DNA of 64,000 bases from Metallibacterium scheffleri (GTDB taxonomy: Bacteria; Pseudomonadota; Gammaproteobacteria; Xanthomonadales; Rhodanobacteraceae): NCBI RefSeq assembly GCF_002077135.1, contig NZ_LDOS01000001.1, positions 12,219-76,218 on the forward strand. The letters run 5' to 3'. This document shows positions 62,884 to 64,000 of the stretch, one piece after another. The notes beneath the pieces were generated by a model that was not told the DNA's origin, searched no databases, and was given only the letters and a program-made list of their open reading frames with translations. Each line of letters begins with the position of its first letter. The first letter of the stretch is position 1. The translations under genes were made by a program, and so were the position numbers.

Positions 62884-63490
62884 GCTTCTTCGCCGCGGGC
62901 TTGGCGGCAGGCTTGGCCGCATCGGCTTCGAGCGTGATGCTGATCTGCACGGCATTCGAGACCATCGGCACATAGGCGCTCACGCCGAAATCGCTGCGCT
63001 GGATCTCCGCCGTCGCGTTGAAGCCAATCGCCGGCACCTGCATCATCGGGTTCTCGCCGATCTTGTTGAGGTGGGCGTGCAGCGTTACCGGCCGGGTCAC
63101 GCCGTGCGCGGTCAGCAGACCCTCGATGGTGAACTCGCCGGGCTTGGCGCCGGGGATCACCTTGGTGCTCTTGTAGGTGATGTCGGGGTACTTCGCGGCG
63201 TCGAAGAAATCGGCTTCCTTAAGGTGCGCGTCGAGCGCCGGCACGTGCGTATCCAGCCCGGACATCGGCATGGTCGCCTGCACCGATGACAGCGCCGGAT
63301 CCTGCGCGTCATACACCAGCGTGCCCTTGACCGTGTTCATGTTGGCGCAGGGCATCGAGAAACCGAAATGGTCCCAGCAGAAGCGCACCTGGGTATGCCC
63401 GAGATTGAAGTGATACGTCACCGGCGCAGCCAGCGCCGGCAGTGTGACCAGGGCCAGGCCGGCCGCGAGCAATGCATGGGAAAAACGCAT
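62879..63490 (-). CDS. yceI: YceI family periplasmic lipid-binding protein
   Basis: YceI proteins are periplasmic lipocalin-like beta-barrels that bind isoprenoid or amphiphilic molecules. The 203-residue precursor has a signal peptide (LLAAGLALVTLPALAAP), the YHFNLGHTQVRFCWDHFGFS start of the barrel, DTHVPALDAHLKEADFFDAAKYPDI, the TAHGVTRPVTLHAHL motif and DFGVSAYVPMVSNAVQI. The Lys/Ala tail ends at a TGA that belongs to the repeat element. Start ATG 63490 has a GGAGGATT site. A RutE-like nitroreductase lies upstream on the same strand. Confidence 0.93.
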   Translation of the reverse strand: MRFSHALLAAGLALVTLPALAAPVTYHFNLGHTQVRFCWDHFGFSMPCANMNTVKGTLVYDAQDPALSSVQATMPMSGLDTHVPALDAHLKEADFFDAAKYPDITYKSTKVIPGAKPGEFTIEGLLTAHGVTRPVTLHAHLNKIGENPMMQVPAIGFNATAEIQRSDFGVSAYVPMVSNAVQISITLEADAAKPAAKPAAKKR

Positions 63491-63533
63491 GATGGAATCC
63501 TCCGGAAGCGTTGGGAAATCCGGCGCCGAAGCG

Positions 63534-64000
63534 TCAGTCGATGCGGCAGACCTCGTCGAAACCGAAGCGTGGACTGCGCGGGAACAGGTCACGGCTGGCG
63601 TCACCGTAACCGATGTTGATCAGGAAATTGGATTTGTATGTGGTGTTGGCGAAAAACGCCGCATCGACCTGCGCGTTGTCGAAGCCGGACATCGGCCCGC
63701 AGTCCAGCCCCAGCGCGCGCGCGGCGATGATCAGATACGCGCCCTGCAGGGTGCCGTTGCGGAACGCGGTGATCTCGCTGAGCGCCGGGTTGCCGGCAAA
63801 CCAGCTGCGCGCATCGGCATGCGGGAAGAGCTTGGGCAGGTGCTCGTAAAACGCGTGGTCGGTGGCGACGATCGCGGTCACCGGCGCGGCCAGCGTCTTG
63901 GCGCGATTGCCATCGGACAACAGCGGCCCCAGCTTCGCCTTGGCCGCCTGCGATTTGACGAACACGATGCGTGCCGGCGAGGCGTTGGCGCTGGTCGGCG
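63534..64000 (-). CDS. rutE: RutE/HadB-type nitroreductase, C-terminal part
   Basis: The last ~155 residues of a nitroreductase-family protein; the N-terminus lies beyond the right edge and the frame remains open to the end of the window ([10 protein letters not shown] at the edge matches the NSSPAR motif of RutE). RutE is a malonic semialdehyde reductase; related proteins reduce other substrates. Motifs include [47 protein letters not shown] and FGFDEV near the C-terminus. It lies 43 nt upstream of yceI on the same strand. Confidence 0.88.
   Translation of the reverse strand, partial: PTSANASPARIVFVKSQAAKAKLGPLLSDGNRAKTLAAPVTAIVATDHAFYEHLPKLFPHADARSWFAGNPALSEITAFRNGTLQGAYLIIAARALGLDCGPMSGFDNAQVDAAFFANTTYKSNFLINIGYGDASRDLFPRSPRFGFDEVCRID

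Overview
The window looks like a chromosomal segment of a GC-rich gammaproteobacterium of the Xanthomonadales (Lysobacterales), most likely a Rhodanobacteraceae or Xanthomonadaceae relative. This rests on gene order known from that group (rpoZ-spoT-ridA-recG; slt, quinone oxidoreductase, NDUFA9-like protein; cytochrome c4, two DsbA proteins and an EEP hydrolase beside engB; DUF1631 with PilZ), a zinc-free type B L31 protein and strong GC bias at third codon positions. No rRNA, tRNA, CRISPR array, prophage or transposase was seen. The species is not determined.

Layout. 1-3.2 kb: the end of a class A penicillin-binding protein, an unknown conserved protein, citrate synthase and L31. 3.2-9.3 kb (minus): nucleoside hydrolase, then recG, ridA, spoT and rpoZ, a nucleotide-stress and replication-repair block. 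9.4-15.2 kb: the Mla phospholipid transport system (mlaA convergent with mlaFEDCB), then gmk and yicC. 15.2-18.1 kb (plus): rph, rdgB, hemW and a tiny CPxCG protein. 18.1-20.3 kb: a sigma-70-like promoter, an adenosylcobalamin riboswitch and a BtuB receptor. 20.4-24.6 kb: DUF1631 coupled to PilZ, then prolidase. 24.6-31.1 kb (minus): cytochrome bd oxidase (cydA, cydB, an unusually long CydX-like subunit) and its assembly transporter cydDC, with a hairpin terminator between the two parts and a candidate class II FNR promoter far upstream of cydA. 31.8-37 kb: a VirJ/AcvB-type protein, an NDUFA9-like protein, quinone oxidoreductase and Slt. 37.1-43.8 kb: a TauE-type permease coupled to a membrane GH17 protein, a small membrane protein, a large TonB-dependent receptor and a secreted repeat protein. 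43.9-47.8 kb: EEP hydrolase, DsbA, lipoprotein DsbA and cytochrome c4 (minus), divergent from engB. 47.8-54.2 kb: free methionine sulfoxide reductase, bioD, a small unknown protein, methyltransferase, icd, NYN protein, rluE and alcohol dehydrogenase. 54.2-60.6 kb (minus): YajQ, a GGDEF-EAL protein, two glycosyltransferases flanking an O-antigen ligase, and a zinc-finger protein. 60.7-64 kb: YIP1 protein, pirin, YceI and a truncated RutE-like nitroreductase.

The window is mostly conserved core genome; I found no convincing new multi-gene system. The most notable items are a two-copy 160-bp palindromic element whose ends supply stop codons to three neighbouring genes, a candidate FNR-type promoter for cytochrome bd with exact -41.5 spacing and a leader of nearly 480 nt, a CydX-like subunit carrying an extra membrane helix, a near-identical 30-bp promoter-like block in front of rpoZ and rpmE2, and a secreted protein built from a tandem repeat of about 70 residues.
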